From: Embleya scabrispora DSM 41855
GTDB taxonomy: Bacteria > Actinomycetota > Actinomycetes > Streptomycetales > Streptomycetaceae
Direction of reading: 5' to 3'
DNA length: 64,000 nucleotides
Assembly: GCF_000372745.1 (NCBI RefSeq)
Contig: NZ_KB889686.1
Coordinates: forward strand, 269,914 to 333,913
The position numbers were made by a program, and so were the translations under genes. This document shows positions 7,024-15,603 of the stretch, in pieces. Within the stretch, counting starts at the first letter, position 1, and each line of letters opens with the position of its first letter. The notes beneath the pieces are model-generated. The model did no database searches. It was not told the DNA's origin and saw only the letters and a program-made list of their open reading frames with translations.

Positions 7024-7400
7024 TTCGTCCTCCAATGGACGTGCAGACAATGGACATGCGGAACCGAACCCGTCGAACCGGGTCACAGGGGGAGCTCCGC
7101 TACAAGGAACGTAGGAAGCCGCCCCACCCCCCGCCACCGCTGGCCGCCGAACGGTGGATCACGTCGGGCGTGGGGGTGGAATGGGGCCACCCGAGGGTTA
7201 GCGGGTGTCGTCAACCTCCGCCTCGCCCACCTGACGGGCCGCCATCGCCGCCGATGTCGTCCGCCATCGGCGGCACCACCGTCTCGTGCACAATCCCGCC
7301 GGCGAGCACCGCTCGCGGCACGTCCTGGGGTACGTCCAGCCCCCGAAGCGCCTCGGCGATGCCGCACGACGTGCTCGCTCGCCGGGCGGGCCCGGGGCGC
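7024..7400 (-). other. Intergenic region with a coding-like stretch
   Basis: No start codon-supported gene is seen. On the minus strand the frame ending at 7211 reads like protein from about 7375 (segment GIAEALRGLDVPQDVPRAVL) with third-position GC bias, but no start codon or ribosome site precedes it. A ten-base perfect hairpin lies at 7247-7274. Confidence 0.4.
7247..7274 (-). terminator. Hairpin after the acyltransferase gene
   Basis: Arms gccgccgatg (7247-7256) and catcggcggc (7265-7274) pair perfectly across eight bases, 127 bases past the acyltransferase stop codon. Confidence 0.4.
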
Positions 7401-8420
7401 TCAGGCGCCGGGCGCGTCCGACGGCGCCGCGAGAGCGGCCAGATCCTGGTGCAGCAGGCCGGCCGCCCGCAGCGCGCAGGCGACCCGGGCCAGGTCGGCA
7501 CCGGCCGTGACCGGTACCACGGTGCGCGCCCGGGCATCGGCGGAGCGCGCGAACGGACCGAGCACGTTGCGGGCGCCGGTCTCCACGAACACCTCGATCC
7601 CGCGCTCGCGCAACGTGGTCACCGCATTGCGGTAGCGCACCGGGTGCCGCAACTGGCCCACCACACCGTCGCGGAGCTCGCGCTCGTCGGCGTAATCCCG
7701 GCCCAACAGCGGCGACAGGACCGGATAGCGCGGAGCCCGGAAGTCGACGTCCGCCCCGAGCCGGCGCCACTCGGTGGCGGCCGACTCGCGCAGCCGGTTG
7801 TGGAACAGCGTGCGCACCGTCAACGCCTTGGACACCACCGATCTGCGCTTCGCCAACGCCGCGAACGTGGCCAGCGATTCGTCGGGGCCGGAGACCACGG
7901 TGTGCTCGATGGAGTTGTCACAGGCCAGATCGAGCCCGGGCAACTGCGCCGAGCACAACAGTTCGAGCGTGTGCCCCGACGCCAGGCGCAGGGTGAGCAG
8001 ACCGCCCGGATCACTGGTATGGATCGTGCACGCCGCCGCCCGGGCCAGGTACAACCGGGCGCCGTCTCCCGCCGTGTACACCCCGGCCGCGGCCAGCGCC
8101 GCCGTCTCGCCCAGGCTGTGCCCGAGCAGCACGTCGGGTCGAATCCCGAAGTCGCCTTCGAGCAGTCGGAACGCGGCCAGCGCACCGGTGTAGATGGCCA
8201 GATGCAGGGACAACTCGTGCCGGTCCATCAACTCGTGGGCATCCGGTGCCTTGGGATCGATGAGCAGACGCGAGGGCGAGAGCGTGGCCCGGTCGCCGAC
8301 CGCGTCGTCGACCTCGGCCAGGGTGTCCCGAACGGCGGGCCGATCCTGGAGCCGGCGCAGTGAGCCCGGCACATAGGAGCCAACGCCGGGCATGATGATC
8401 GCGGTGCGTGGCACGCTCAC
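7401..8420 (-). CDS. Stand-alone malonyl-CoA:ACP acyltransferase-like protein
   Basis: A 339-residue discrete acyltransferase. The GTG start at 8420 (VSVPRTAIIMPG) is chosen for gggagag just upstream; an in-frame ATG at 8459 has no ribosome site. The nucleophile Ser is in LLGHSLGETAAL (the GxSxG elbow), the acyl-carboxylate-binding region follows, and the catalytic His is in RTLFHNRL. Such enzymes load malonyl or another acyl group from CoA onto an acyl carrier protein. There is no FabH, ACP or ketosynthase beside it, so this is not the usual fab operon fabD; a trans-acting AT for a polyketide or related pathway is more likely. The usual substrate-specificity motifs are too divergent to name the acyl group. 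Confidence 0.8.
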   Translation of the reverse strand: MSVPRTAIIMPGVGSYVPGSLRRLQDRPAVRDTLAEVDDAVGDRATLSPSRLLIDPKAPDAHELMDRHELSLHLAIYTGALAAFRLLEGDFGIRPDVLLGHSLGETAALAAAGVYTAGDGARLYLARAAACTIHTSDPGGLLTLRLASGHTLELLCSAQLPGLDLACDNSIEHTVVSGPDESLATFAALAKRRSVVSKALTVRTLFHNRLRESAATEWRRLGADVDFRAPRYPVLSPLLGRDYADERELRDGVVGQLRHPVRYRNAVTTLRERGIEVFVETGARNVLGPFARSADARARTVVPVTAGADLARVACALRAAGLLHQDLAALAAPSDAPGA

Positions 8421-9051
8421 GGAGACTCTCCCTTGGCTCTCGGTGGTCTCTGCTGCCATGGCCGGGAGGTTTACGAACCCCGGCCACGGGTCAGGGGGTG
8501 AATCCGGAGAGCGACGGTATGGACGCGCCGTGCGATCTCGCGGATCCGCCCCGCTCATGACGGAAACCCGGGCTCGCGTGAAGGGGGCGCGCGTCCGGGC
8601 CGGATCGGGACGGGGGTTGGTCGGCGGGGCTTTCGTAGCGGACCGGGATGCGGTGTCCGTGGCGGGCCGGGATGCGAATGGCCCCGGCGGATCGGGAGAC
8701 GGGTGACCCGGCGGACCGGGTGGGGACCGTCCGTCGGGTTGTGTTCGCTGTGGTCGGGACAAGGGCTCGTTCCCAGGAGAGTCGAGCCGGCCAGGGAGCG
8801 CAACCGCGCCCGGTGCCGCGCGCTCGCGCCCGGCATCGATCCGCCGTCCGGACGGGCGGGCAACTCATGTGGTGTCGACGGAAGCTGACTCCAAGTCAGT
8901 CCGCCCCGCCGGCGGGCATTCGGCGGCGTTCGCACCGCCGTTCGGGGGTATTCCATCCGGGTGGTTCGGGCACGACTCTCCCGCGCCGATTCGGGTGGCC
9001 GCCGACGCCTGCCCGTCGCCTCCGGCCGCCTCGATCGTTGGGCCGAACGTG
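8421..9051. other. Divergent intergenic region
   Basis: A 631-base gap between a minus-strand and a plus-strand gene. Open frames here are arginine- and serine-rich shadows without ribosome sites. It should hold the promoters of both flanking genes, but I cannot pick out a clear one. Confidence 0.4.
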
Positions 9052-9618
9052 ATGAATCCCAGTCGCGTACTGGCCGCCGGACTCGTCTCGGCCGCCGCCC
9101 TCGTCGCATCCGCACCCGCCGCGCTCGCCACCGAGGAACCCAACACCGGCATCACGGTCGTGTTGACCGGCGACGACCACTACGTGGCCGCGGACGACGT
9201 CGTGGTTCGGCAGAATCCCACCGAGCAGTCCGCCGTGGTCGAGATCGCCCACCACGGCGACGTGTTCACCGTGCACGACCCGCGCATCCCGGACGTGGAC
9301 GCCGGCCGGGACGACGCACGCCGGTGGCTGGAGGCCGGCAATCGACGCACCGGCGCCCACGGGTACGTACAACGTGGCCGCCTGCCCGCCGAATCGGCGC
9401 GGAGCACGGCCGAGCATCCCGGAGCGGGGCAGGGGCCGGCGGGGCATGGGGCGGTTGAGGGCGGGGCGGCCGTGTCGGCCGTCGAGGGGCCGTCGGGGGT
9501 CGGGCGCGCGCCGGTTGGCGAGGGCGCGTCGGCCGCCGAGGGCGCGGGCTCGGCGGGCGTGCCGGGAGGGCGTGTGCCTGCCGTCGAGGGCGCGGGGCCG
9601 GCGAAGGTACGGGAGTGA
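9052..9618 (+). CDS. Secreted SH3-like protein with low-complexity tail
   Basis: A 188-residue protein whose true start is the ATG at 9052, because a typical signal peptide follows (MNPSRVLAAGLVSAAALVAS, then APAALATEEP). Residues about 35-115 look like a bacterial SH3-type domain (VVVRQNPTEQS at its start, AHGYVQRGRL at its end), the module that exported proteins use to contact peptidoglycan. The last 75 residues are Gly/Ala/Glu/Pro-rich repeats of the form 'V-E-G-[AP]', probably a disordered cell-wall spacer. No catalytic domain is present. The neighbours do not suggest a pathway. Confidence 0.65.
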   Translation: MNPSRVLAAGLVSAAALVASAPAALATEEPNTGITVVLTGDDHYVAADDVVVRQNPTEQSAVVEIAHHGDVFTVHDPRIPDVDAGRDDARRWLEAGNRRTGAHGYVQRGRLPAESARSTAEHPGAGQGPAGHGAVEGGAAVSAVEGPSGVGRAPVGEGASAAEGAGSAGVPGGRVPAVEGAGPAKVRE

Positions 9619-9774
9619 AACGAGGCCGGCGGTGCGAACCCGGCCCGGGCGACCCTCGCGAGCGCAACGATTCGGGTCGGCGCCGCACGATCCTTGCCCG
9701 AACGCGTGTGCATATGCTGGCGGGGCCGTGAACCGGACGCGTGGCCCGGCGGCGCCGGCGGGAGGAGTGGCCTG

Positions 9775-10683
9775 ATGAAGGTTGGCGTCATCGGTCTGGG
9801 CGACATCGCCGAAAAGGCATACCTGCCCGTCGTCTCGACCCTGCCGGACTTGGACCTGCACCTGCACACCCGCACACCCGCGACGCTGAGCCGGGTCGCC
9901 GAGACCTACCGGGTGCCGGTCGAGCACCGGCACGCCGACCTGGAGGGGTTGCTCGCCGAGGGGCTGGACGCCGCCTTCGTGCACGCGGCGACCTCGGTGC
10001 ACCCCGAGATCGTGACCCGGCTGATCGAGGCGGGCGTGCCCACGTACGTGGACAAGCCGCTGGCGTACAGCCTGGACGAGAGCGCGCGCCTGATCGACCT
10101 GTCCCGGGCGCGCGGCGTCGGCCTGATGGTCGGCTTCAACCGGCGTCACGTGCCCGCCTACGTGGAGAGTCGCGCATTGCCGCGCGACCTGATCGTGATC
10201 CGGCGCAACCGCGTCGACACCGCACGCGAACTGCGTACGGTCACCTTCGACGACCTGATCCATGTGATCGACACGCTGCGCTTCCTGGCGCCGGGCGAGA
10301 TCGAGCACGTCGATGTGCGGGCCCGGGTCGTGGACGGATTCGCTCAGCACTTCGTGCTGCACCTGTCCGGCGCGGGCTTCAGCGCGATCGGCATGCTCAA
10401 CCTGCGCAGTGGGTCGAACGAGGAGATCCTGGAGGTTTCCGGCCGGGACGCCACGCGCGAGGTGTACAACCTGGCCGACGTGGTCGACCACCACCACGGC
10501 CGCCCGACCACACGCCGACGCGGCGACTGGACCCCGATCGCACGCCAACGCGGCATCGAGCAGGTCGTGCTGACCTTCCTGGACGCGGTCCGCACGGGCA
10601 TATTCCCCGACCTGGACGACGCGCTGCGTACGCACGAACTGTGCGAACTGGTGGTCGGCGAGGTGGAGAAGCAACTCGGCTGA
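9775..10683 (+). CDS. Gfo/Idh/MocA family oxidoreductase
   Basis: A 302-residue NAD(P)-dependent dehydrogenase-like protein. The ATG at 9775 is preceded by ggaggag. The N-terminal Rossmann fold shows VGVIGLGDIAEKAY, and the family motif around the catalytic lysine is YVDKPLA (EKP in most members). The C-terminal half is the usual alpha/beta sheet substrate domain, somewhat short (family about 330-360 residues). Members oxidise or reduce sugars, inositols and related polyols. The substrate is not evident, and neighbours are unrelated single genes. Confidence 0.85.
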   Translation: MKVGVIGLGDIAEKAYLPVVSTLPDLDLHLHTRTPATLSRVAETYRVPVEHRHADLEGLLAEGLDAAFVHAATSVHPEIVTRLIEAGVPTYVDKPLAYSLDESARLIDLSRARGVGLMVGFNRRHVPAYVESRALPRDLIVIRRNRVDTARELRTVTFDDLIHVIDTLRFLAPGEIEHVDVRARVVDGFAQHFVLHLSGAGFSAIGMLNLRSGSNEEILEVSGRDATREVYNLADVVDHHHGRPTTRRRGDWTPIARQRGIEQVVLTFLDAVRTGIFPDLDDALRTHELCELVVGEVEKQLG

Positions 10684-10878
10684 CATCTCGGCCGAGTGGA
10701 TTGGGCGGGGTTCGGGCGGGCGCGGTGCGGGCGAAGGCGGGTGCGGATCCGTCGTGGTGCCGAGGGCAGGGGTGCCGCGCGGCCGAGGGTCGGCCGGATG
10801 TGGTGGCCGGGCCGGGCCGGGTTCGGTGGTTGGTGGTGGGCGGGTTGCGTGATGTGTCGGGTGAGGAGGGGGAGCAAC

Positions 10879-11361
10879 TTGCGGGCGGAGTTGATACCGC
10901 CGGTCGTCGATCCGGGGCGGCAGGCCGAGGTGGCCGCCGAGATCGAGCGGATCGGTGAGCTGATCCGGGGTGATGGCGGATCGGGCGCCGCGGTGGCTGC
11001 GATGGCTGCCTTTCGGGTGGCGACGGGGCACGACTACCGGATCGGGGACTTCGTCGAGTACCACGCATCGCGCACGCTCGCGGAGTTCGCCTTGGAGGCG
11101 GCTCGACCGGCCTGGCCCAGGGTTGCCGACGTCACCCGGGCGGAACTGGTGGAGATCGTCCGGCGGATCCTGGCCGGCGATGCCGAACTCGACTGGTATC
11201 TACTGGTGTTGACGGCGAACGTGCCGCACCCGGCGGTGAGCGACCTGATCTTCGGGTGGCCGGCGCAGGTGGCCGGACCCCTCGGATCCGACGATGATCC
11301 GCTCGGCTCCGCCGAGGAGATCGTCGACGCGGCGTTGGCTCATCGTCCGATCGTGTTGTGA
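10879..11361 (+). CDS. Hypothetical protein
   Basis: A 160-residue soluble alpha-helical protein of unknown function. I place the start at TTG 10879 because gaggaggggg lies just upstream; earlier in-frame GTG and ATG codons (10861, 10852) would add residues rich in Arg/Cys/Trp that look untranslated. It includes GDFVEYHASRTLAEFALEAA and ends in DAALAHRPIVL, with no cysteines, no membrane segment and no recognised motif. It resembles small conserved cytoplasmic proteins of streptomycetes but I cannot name a family. Confidence 0.6.
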   Translation: MRAELIPPVVDPGRQAEVAAEIERIGELIRGDGGSGAAVAAMAAFRVATGHDYRIGDFVEYHASRTLAEFALEAARPAWPRVADVTRAELVEIVRRILAGDAELDWYLLVLTANVPHPAVSDLIFGWPAQVAGPLGSDDDPLGSAEEIVDAALAHRPIVL

Positions 11362-11734
11362 AGCGGACGAGGGTTCGCGATCGGCTGCCGCGCGCTCTCG
11401 GGCCGTTCGGGGACAGGTGAGGGCGATGCGTCGGTCCTCGTGGGTGGCCCCGGGCCTTTCGTCGGTTGGCTCGAACCGATCGTCGGCTCGAACGGCGCCC
11501 GGATGAGGCTTCGTTCGGGCGCGGCAGCGGTCTTGTGGCGCCGGTCGGGCCGTCGCGCGGGTGTTGCCCGACGGGCCGACACCGGGATGCCCTCCCGAAC
11601 ATTGCCGGACAACGGCGGCCGGCCGCCGGGCGGTCTTCGACGCGGGGTTCGGGCAGGATCGCCGTTGCGGCGAGCATTCGTTCGACGGCAGCAGGCCCGG
11701 CGCCTTCGGCCGCTCGGTCCCGGCAAGGGATTGC
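11362..11734. other. Convergent intergenic region
   Basis: No gene is supported in these 373 bases between convergent genes. Open frames on both strands are Arg/Pro-rich shadows. Confidence 0.4.
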
Positions 11735-12166
11735 TCAGCCGGTTGTTCGTGGCGGATCTGCGCCGGCGGCCAGGAGGGCGGCCACGGTCTCCGGGTAGGG
11801 GCCTCTGGCCGCCCAGTCGATCGGGGCGTGGCCGGTACCGTGGTCCTCGCGGAGATCGGCATCGGCACCGTGTGCGAGCAGCGCGCGGACGGTGTCGGTG
11901 TGGCCCCAGCAGGCCGCCGCGCACAGCGGGGTGCCCTCGGAGCCGGTCCCGCTTTCGGTGTCGGGCGCTGCGCCGGCGCCCAGGAGGAGCAGGACCACGT
12001 CCGTCGCTCCGTGTACGGAGGCCGCGTACAGCGGGGTGGTTCCGTATCGGTCGGCCCCGTTCGGATCGGCGCCGGCCCGGAGTGCGGCGGCCGTCTCGGC
12101 CGGCCGGCCCAGACCGGCTGCGCCCACCAGCAGCCGTGACAGTCGTTTGCGCTCGCGATGGTTCAC
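11735..12166 (-). CDS. Ankyrin repeat protein
   Basis: A 143-residue protein from the GTG at 12166. It consists of about four ankyrin repeats with the typical units ALRAGADPNGADRYGTTPLY, ASVHGATDVVLLLLGAGA, AACWGHTDTVRALLAHGADA and TVAALLAAGADP. Ankyrin repeats form a protein-binding surface; no enzymatic domain is attached. The partner is unknown. No strong ribosome site precedes the start, so the first few residues are uncertain. Confidence 0.8.
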   Translation of the reverse strand: MNHRERKRLSRLLVGAAGLGRPAETAAALRAGADPNGADRYGTTPLYAASVHGATDVVLLLLGAGAAPDTESGTGSEGTPLCAAACWGHTDTVRALLAHGADADLREDHGTGHAPIDWAARGPYPETVAALLAAGADPPRTTG

Positions 12167-12364
12167 GCGGCCGAGGGTAGTGGGCCGGTCGCGAACGTGC
12201 CCTCGAATATCGCCGCGTTCCGGGTGCGGGTGTGGAGGTTGTCCGGGCCGGGTCCGTGGGCGCGCCTCGCCGTTGGGTCGGATCCTGTCCGTGAGTCGTG
12301 TACCGCCCCCGTGGGTCCGCATTCCGTCCGTGGATCGCGTACCGCCTCGCGGGGCGCCGGCCGC

Positions 12365-12835
12365 TCAGTGGGTGGCGTCCGCCGCGCCGCCGGGTCGGTG
12401 TCGGCGGGTGGCGCGGGTTGCGGCGATTTCGGCGGATACATCCACCCAGGTGCTGCCGTACTCGCGGTCGAGGCGGTCCCGCTCGTCCTGGGAGAGGCGT
12501 TCGAGCGCCGGCAGCAGATCGCGTTGCTCGTGCACCAGGAGGCCGTCCATCGCGGACGCGGCGTCCTGTGCCTCGTCGTGGAATCCGGGGCCTTCCGGGC
12601 CGAGCTGCTCGGCCGAGTCGAGGAAGCCCTCGATCCGGCGGCTCTGCGCGATGGCGTCGTCGACGTAGCCGCTGCGGTGGCCGTCGGCGTCCCGCACCGC
12701 CGGATACAGCACGCGCTCCTTGGTCGCGAGGGTCACCCGGATCGCGTCGTCGGCCTCGTCGAACAGGGCGACGGTGCTCTGCGGGGTGGCCCGCCACCGG
12801 CGGATCAGCTCACGAAGGTTGCGGTTGTCCAGCAC
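12365..12835 (-). CDS. Hemerythrin-like HHE-domain protein, degenerate metal site
   Basis: A 156-residue helical protein with a GTG start at 12835 and ggag six bases upstream. The layout follows hemerythrin HHE proteins (FDEADDAIRVTLATKERVLYPAV, then a long helix, then LVHEQRDLLPALERL), but the first two iron-binding histidines are not where expected and only HDEAQ and VHEQRDLL keep the histidine-rich spacing. The metal site is therefore probably incomplete. The C-terminus is basic and low-complexity (RATRRHRPGG). Two better-preserved hemerythrin-like proteins lie at 43184-43861 and 54436-55095. Confidence 0.65.
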   Translation of the reverse strand: MLDNRNLRELIRRWRATPQSTVALFDEADDAIRVTLATKERVLYPAVRDADGHRSGYVDDAIAQSRRIEGFLDSAEQLGPEGPGFHDEAQDAASAMDGLLVHEQRDLLPALERLSQDERDRLDREYGSTWVDVSAEIAATRATRRHRPGGAADATH

Positions 12836-12927
12836 GGCTGTCTCCTTGCGCGTCGACTCGGCTCACGCGGCCGTCGGCGCGGGCCGGCCGCGACCACATC
12901 CCGTGCCACTGCCCTTTTCGAGCCGGA

Positions 12928-13337
12928 TCATCCCTTGGCCACCACACGGAAGGGATGCCCGTCCGGGTCGGCCGATACCACGAAGTCGGGGTCGTCCGGG
13001 TAGTCCCACGGCAGGTTCTCGGCGCCGAGATCGAGCAGACGGTGTACCTCGCCGGCCTGGTCGTCGGCGTACGGGTCCAGGCGCACCCGGACCGGTTCGG
13101 TACGCTCGCGGACCTCGCCCACTCGGAGGCTGAGTCGTTCCGCGCTGTCGGTCGCGGCGGGGTCGGTGTCGCCGTTCGCGGTGGTGCCGGGGTGGAAGCT
13201 CGGGTCGATCAGGACCACGAAGTCGGTGTCGGGGCCGACCGCGTCGCGGGTGCGCAGGCCGAGCGCGGTGGTCCGAACGCGACGGCGCGCGGCAGTTCGG
13301 CGGTGGTGAGCACGGGAGGTCCGATACGAAGGGTCAT
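12928..13337 (-). pseudogene. VOC (glyoxalase-like) protein gene with one-base deletion
   Basis: From ATG 13337 the protein begins as a normal VOC domain (MTLRIGPPVLTTAELPRAVAF), then the sense frame changes at about 13274/13275 and continues as TTALGLRTRDAVGPDTDFVV to the stop at 12928. Restoring one base would give AFWTTALGL, the expected 'F-[YW]-x-x-x-L-G-[LF]' motif of this family, so one T of a TGG codon appears lost. VOC proteins bind a metal and act as lyases, dioxygenases or resistance proteins; this one (about 136 residues when restored) ends with PDFVVSADPDGHPFRVV. It may be a real pseudogene or a sequencing error. Confidence 0.75.
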
Positions 13338-13444
13338 GGCGCGACATCCGCCCGTTCGATGGGATTCGAGGCCGGCTCCGGTCGCGGAACGCGAAGGCGC
13401 CAGGCGGCTGCGCAGTCGGTCGACGAGCCGGCAGGGTGGGGCAA

Positions 13445-14398
13445 GTGACTGAGCCATCGCGTAATCGACTCGCCAGGTCCTTCGTCGCCACCACTGTCGC
13501 CACCGCCATGTTGCTGGTCGCGGCGGCCTGTTCGTCGGACGATCCGGTCGACTTCAAGGACGGCGACCGGTCGGATTCCGTCGACGGGACGCTCGGACGG
13601 GACTTCGCCGAGGCCACGTTGCAGCCGGAAACCTCCTTGGCGGCATCGCAGTTGACGGCAGCGGCGACGATCGTTCGCAAGCGGGCGAGTTCGGGTGGCC
13701 TGCCGGTGAAGAATGTGACAGTGCGGGACGGCACCTTGGTGGTGCGCGTCTCGTTGACCAAGTTCGGCGCCGATACGAAGCAACGACTCGCGGCGATCGT
13801 CGGGACCGGACGGCTGACGGTGCGTGCGGTGAGCAGTGTGACGCCGTTCCCGCCCGGGACCGCGGGGCCGGGGACGCCCGGAACCGACACCACCCCCATG
13901 GGCGGATCCGAGTGCGGGGACTCGTCGGCGTCTGGGGCGGACCCGGCGGGTTCGGAAGTCAGGGCGTGCGACGACAAGTCGAAGGAGAAGTACGTACTGG
14001 CGCCCGCCGTGATCACCGGGGCCGACGTCGCCGGGGCCGAGGCCAGGGCGCCGGAAGCGGCCGGCCTGGGCTGGACCGTGGCCGTCAAGTGGACGAACAA
14101 GGGGCAGGACGCCTTCACGCGGCTCACGATCGAGGCCGCCGGCGGTCGGCTGCCGACCAATCGCATCGCGATCGTGTGCGATGGCAGGGTGCTGGTCGCG
14201 CCGAGCGTGCAGTCCGGGATTCCGGGCGAGGCGGTGATCTCCGGTACGTACGACGAGGCCGACGCTCGGCAACTCGCCGGGACCATCGACGGTGGAGCGC
14301 TGCCCACCGGGTTCAGGATCGCCTCGTACGTGGAGGGGCAACCGGGAGCCGGGAACGAAGGTGGGTCGCCGCGACCGGGACCGACTGTGACAGGCTGA
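13445..14398 (+). CDS. Lipoprotein with SecD P1-head-like domain
   Basis: A 317-residue lipoprotein; GTG 13445 has ggtgggg upstream. The signal peptide ends in the lipobox LLVAAAC. Residues about 60-120 (VVRVSLTKFGADTKQRLAAIVGTGRLTVRAV) and the C-terminal 130 residues (VKWTNKGQDAFTRLT, NRIAIVCDGRVLVAPSVQSG, EAVISGTYDEADARQLAG) match the periplasmic P1 'head' and base of SecD, where the same TxxGxxxF..., 'AIxLDGxVxSAPxI' and 'I-x-G-x-F-[ST]-x-x-x-A-x-x-L-A' order is found. None of SecD's six membrane helices is present, so this is a free, lipid-anchored version of the SecD head, whose role is unknown. Confidence 0.75.
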   Translation: MTEPSRNRLARSFVATTVATAMLLVAAACSSDDPVDFKDGDRSDSVDGTLGRDFAEATLQPETSLAASQLTAAATIVRKRASSGGLPVKNVTVRDGTLVVRVSLTKFGADTKQRLAAIVGTGRLTVRAVSSVTPFPPGTAGPGTPGTDTTPMGGSECGDSSASGADPAGSEVRACDDKSKEKYVLAPAVITGADVAGAEARAPEAAGLGWTVAVKWTNKGQDAFTRLTIEAAGGRLPTNRIAIVCDGRVLVAPSVQSGIPGEAVISGTYDEADARQLAGTIDGGALPTGFRIASYVEGQPGAGNEGGSPRPGPTVTG

Positions 14399-14513
14399 CG
14401 AGAGTCTCGGGGCGAGTTCGGCGACCTGGTGCGGGCGTTCCACGCACGAAGGCCATCCGGATGGCCGTCGGCCCGCCGAAGTCCCCCTCCCCGAAGGACC
14501 GAAGGACCCACCC

Positions 14514-15533
14514 ATGACCTCCCGATCCCCTTCCCCGTCGCCAACTTCCTCGGAGTCCTCGAATCCCCCGAAGTTCCCACAGCTTCCATATCCCGCCATC
14601 GAGCCGTACGACCACGGGATGCTCGACGTCGGCGACGGCAACCACGTGTACTGGGAGACCTGCGGCAATCCGGAGGGCAAGCCCGCCCTGGTCGTACACG
14701 GCGGACCGGGGTCCGGCTGTTCGACGGGAGTGCGGCGACTGTTCGATCCGCAGTGCTATCGAGTCGTGCTCTTCGACCAGCGGGGATGCGGTCGCAGCAC
14801 CCCGCACGCGAGCGACCCCACTACGGACATGCGGTTCAACACCACCGAACACCTGCTCGCGGACATGGAGCGACTACGCGAACACCTCGGACTGGACAGG
14901 TGGTTGCTGTACGGCGGTTCCTGGGGCTCGACGCTGATCCTGGCGTACGCACAGCGCCACCCCGAACGGGTGGCGGAGATCGTCATCCCCGCCGTCACCA
15001 CGACCCGCCGCTCCGAAATCGACTGGCTGTACCGCGGCGTCGGCCGCTTCCTGCCCGCCGAATGGGAGCGCTTCCGCGACGGCGTCCCACCGTCCGACCG
15101 CGACGATCTCGTCGCGGCCTACGCCCGCCTGGTGGAACACCCGGACCCGGCAACCCGCGAGCGAGCCATCAACGCCTGGTGCGCCTGGGAGGACGCGGTG
15201 GTCGCCACCGAACCGAACGGCAGCCCCGACGCCTACTCCGGCCGCCCCTCGGCAGCCCGCTCCGCCCTGGTCCGCATCGTCACCCACTACTTCGCCCACG
15301 GCGCCTGGCTCCCCGAAGGCATCCTTCTCGACAACGCCGACCGCCTCGCCGACATCCCGGGCGCCCTCATCCACGGCCGCCTGGACCTCGGCAGCCCACT
15401 CGACACGGCCTGGCATCTGTCCAAAGCCTGGCCCAAAGCCACCCTCACGGTGATCTCCGACGCCGGCCACCTCGGCAGCCCCACCATGCGGTCCCAAATC
15501 CACTCCGCCCTCACCCGCTTCGCCACCTGCTGA
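14514..15533 (+). CDS. pip: Proline iminopeptidase
   Basis: A 339-residue alpha/beta hydrolase of peptidase family S33, which removes N-terminal proline from peptides. The oxyanion segment VHGGPGSGCSTGVRRLFDP, the DQRGCGRSTPH motif and the nucleophile Ser136 in LYGGSWGSTL are all present; the acid is in the HGRLDLGSP region and the His in ISDAGHLGSP. These match the enzyme family closely. The N-terminal 25 residues are Ser/Pro-rich and not part of the fold; the ATG at 14514 follows ggaccgaaggacc. It stands alone between a lipoprotein gene and a convergent kinase-like gene. Confidence 0.92.
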   Translation: MTSRSPSPSPTSSESSNPPKFPQLPYPAIEPYDHGMLDVGDGNHVYWETCGNPEGKPALVVHGGPGSGCSTGVRRLFDPQCYRVVLFDQRGCGRSTPHASDPTTDMRFNTTEHLLADMERLREHLGLDRWLLYGGSWGSTLILAYAQRHPERVAEIVIPAVTTTRRSEIDWLYRGVGRFLPAEWERFRDGVPPSDRDDLVAAYARLVEHPDPATRERAINAWCAWEDAVVATEPNGSPDAYSGRPSAARSALVRIVTHYFAHGAWLPEGILLDNADRLADIPGALIHGRLDLGSPLDTAWHLSKAWPKATLTVISDAGHLGSPTMRSQIHSALTRFATC

Positions 15534-15603
15534 TACGAAATTCGCGGGGCGCATCGTGGCGCCGAGGTGGCCGTGTCGAGGGTCGCGCCGCGCCGAGGCG
15601 ACG

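Noticed and set aside
7401-8420. Housekeeping fabD
   Set aside because: No FabH, ACP or FabF gene beside it, which is the usual arrangement in streptomycetes.
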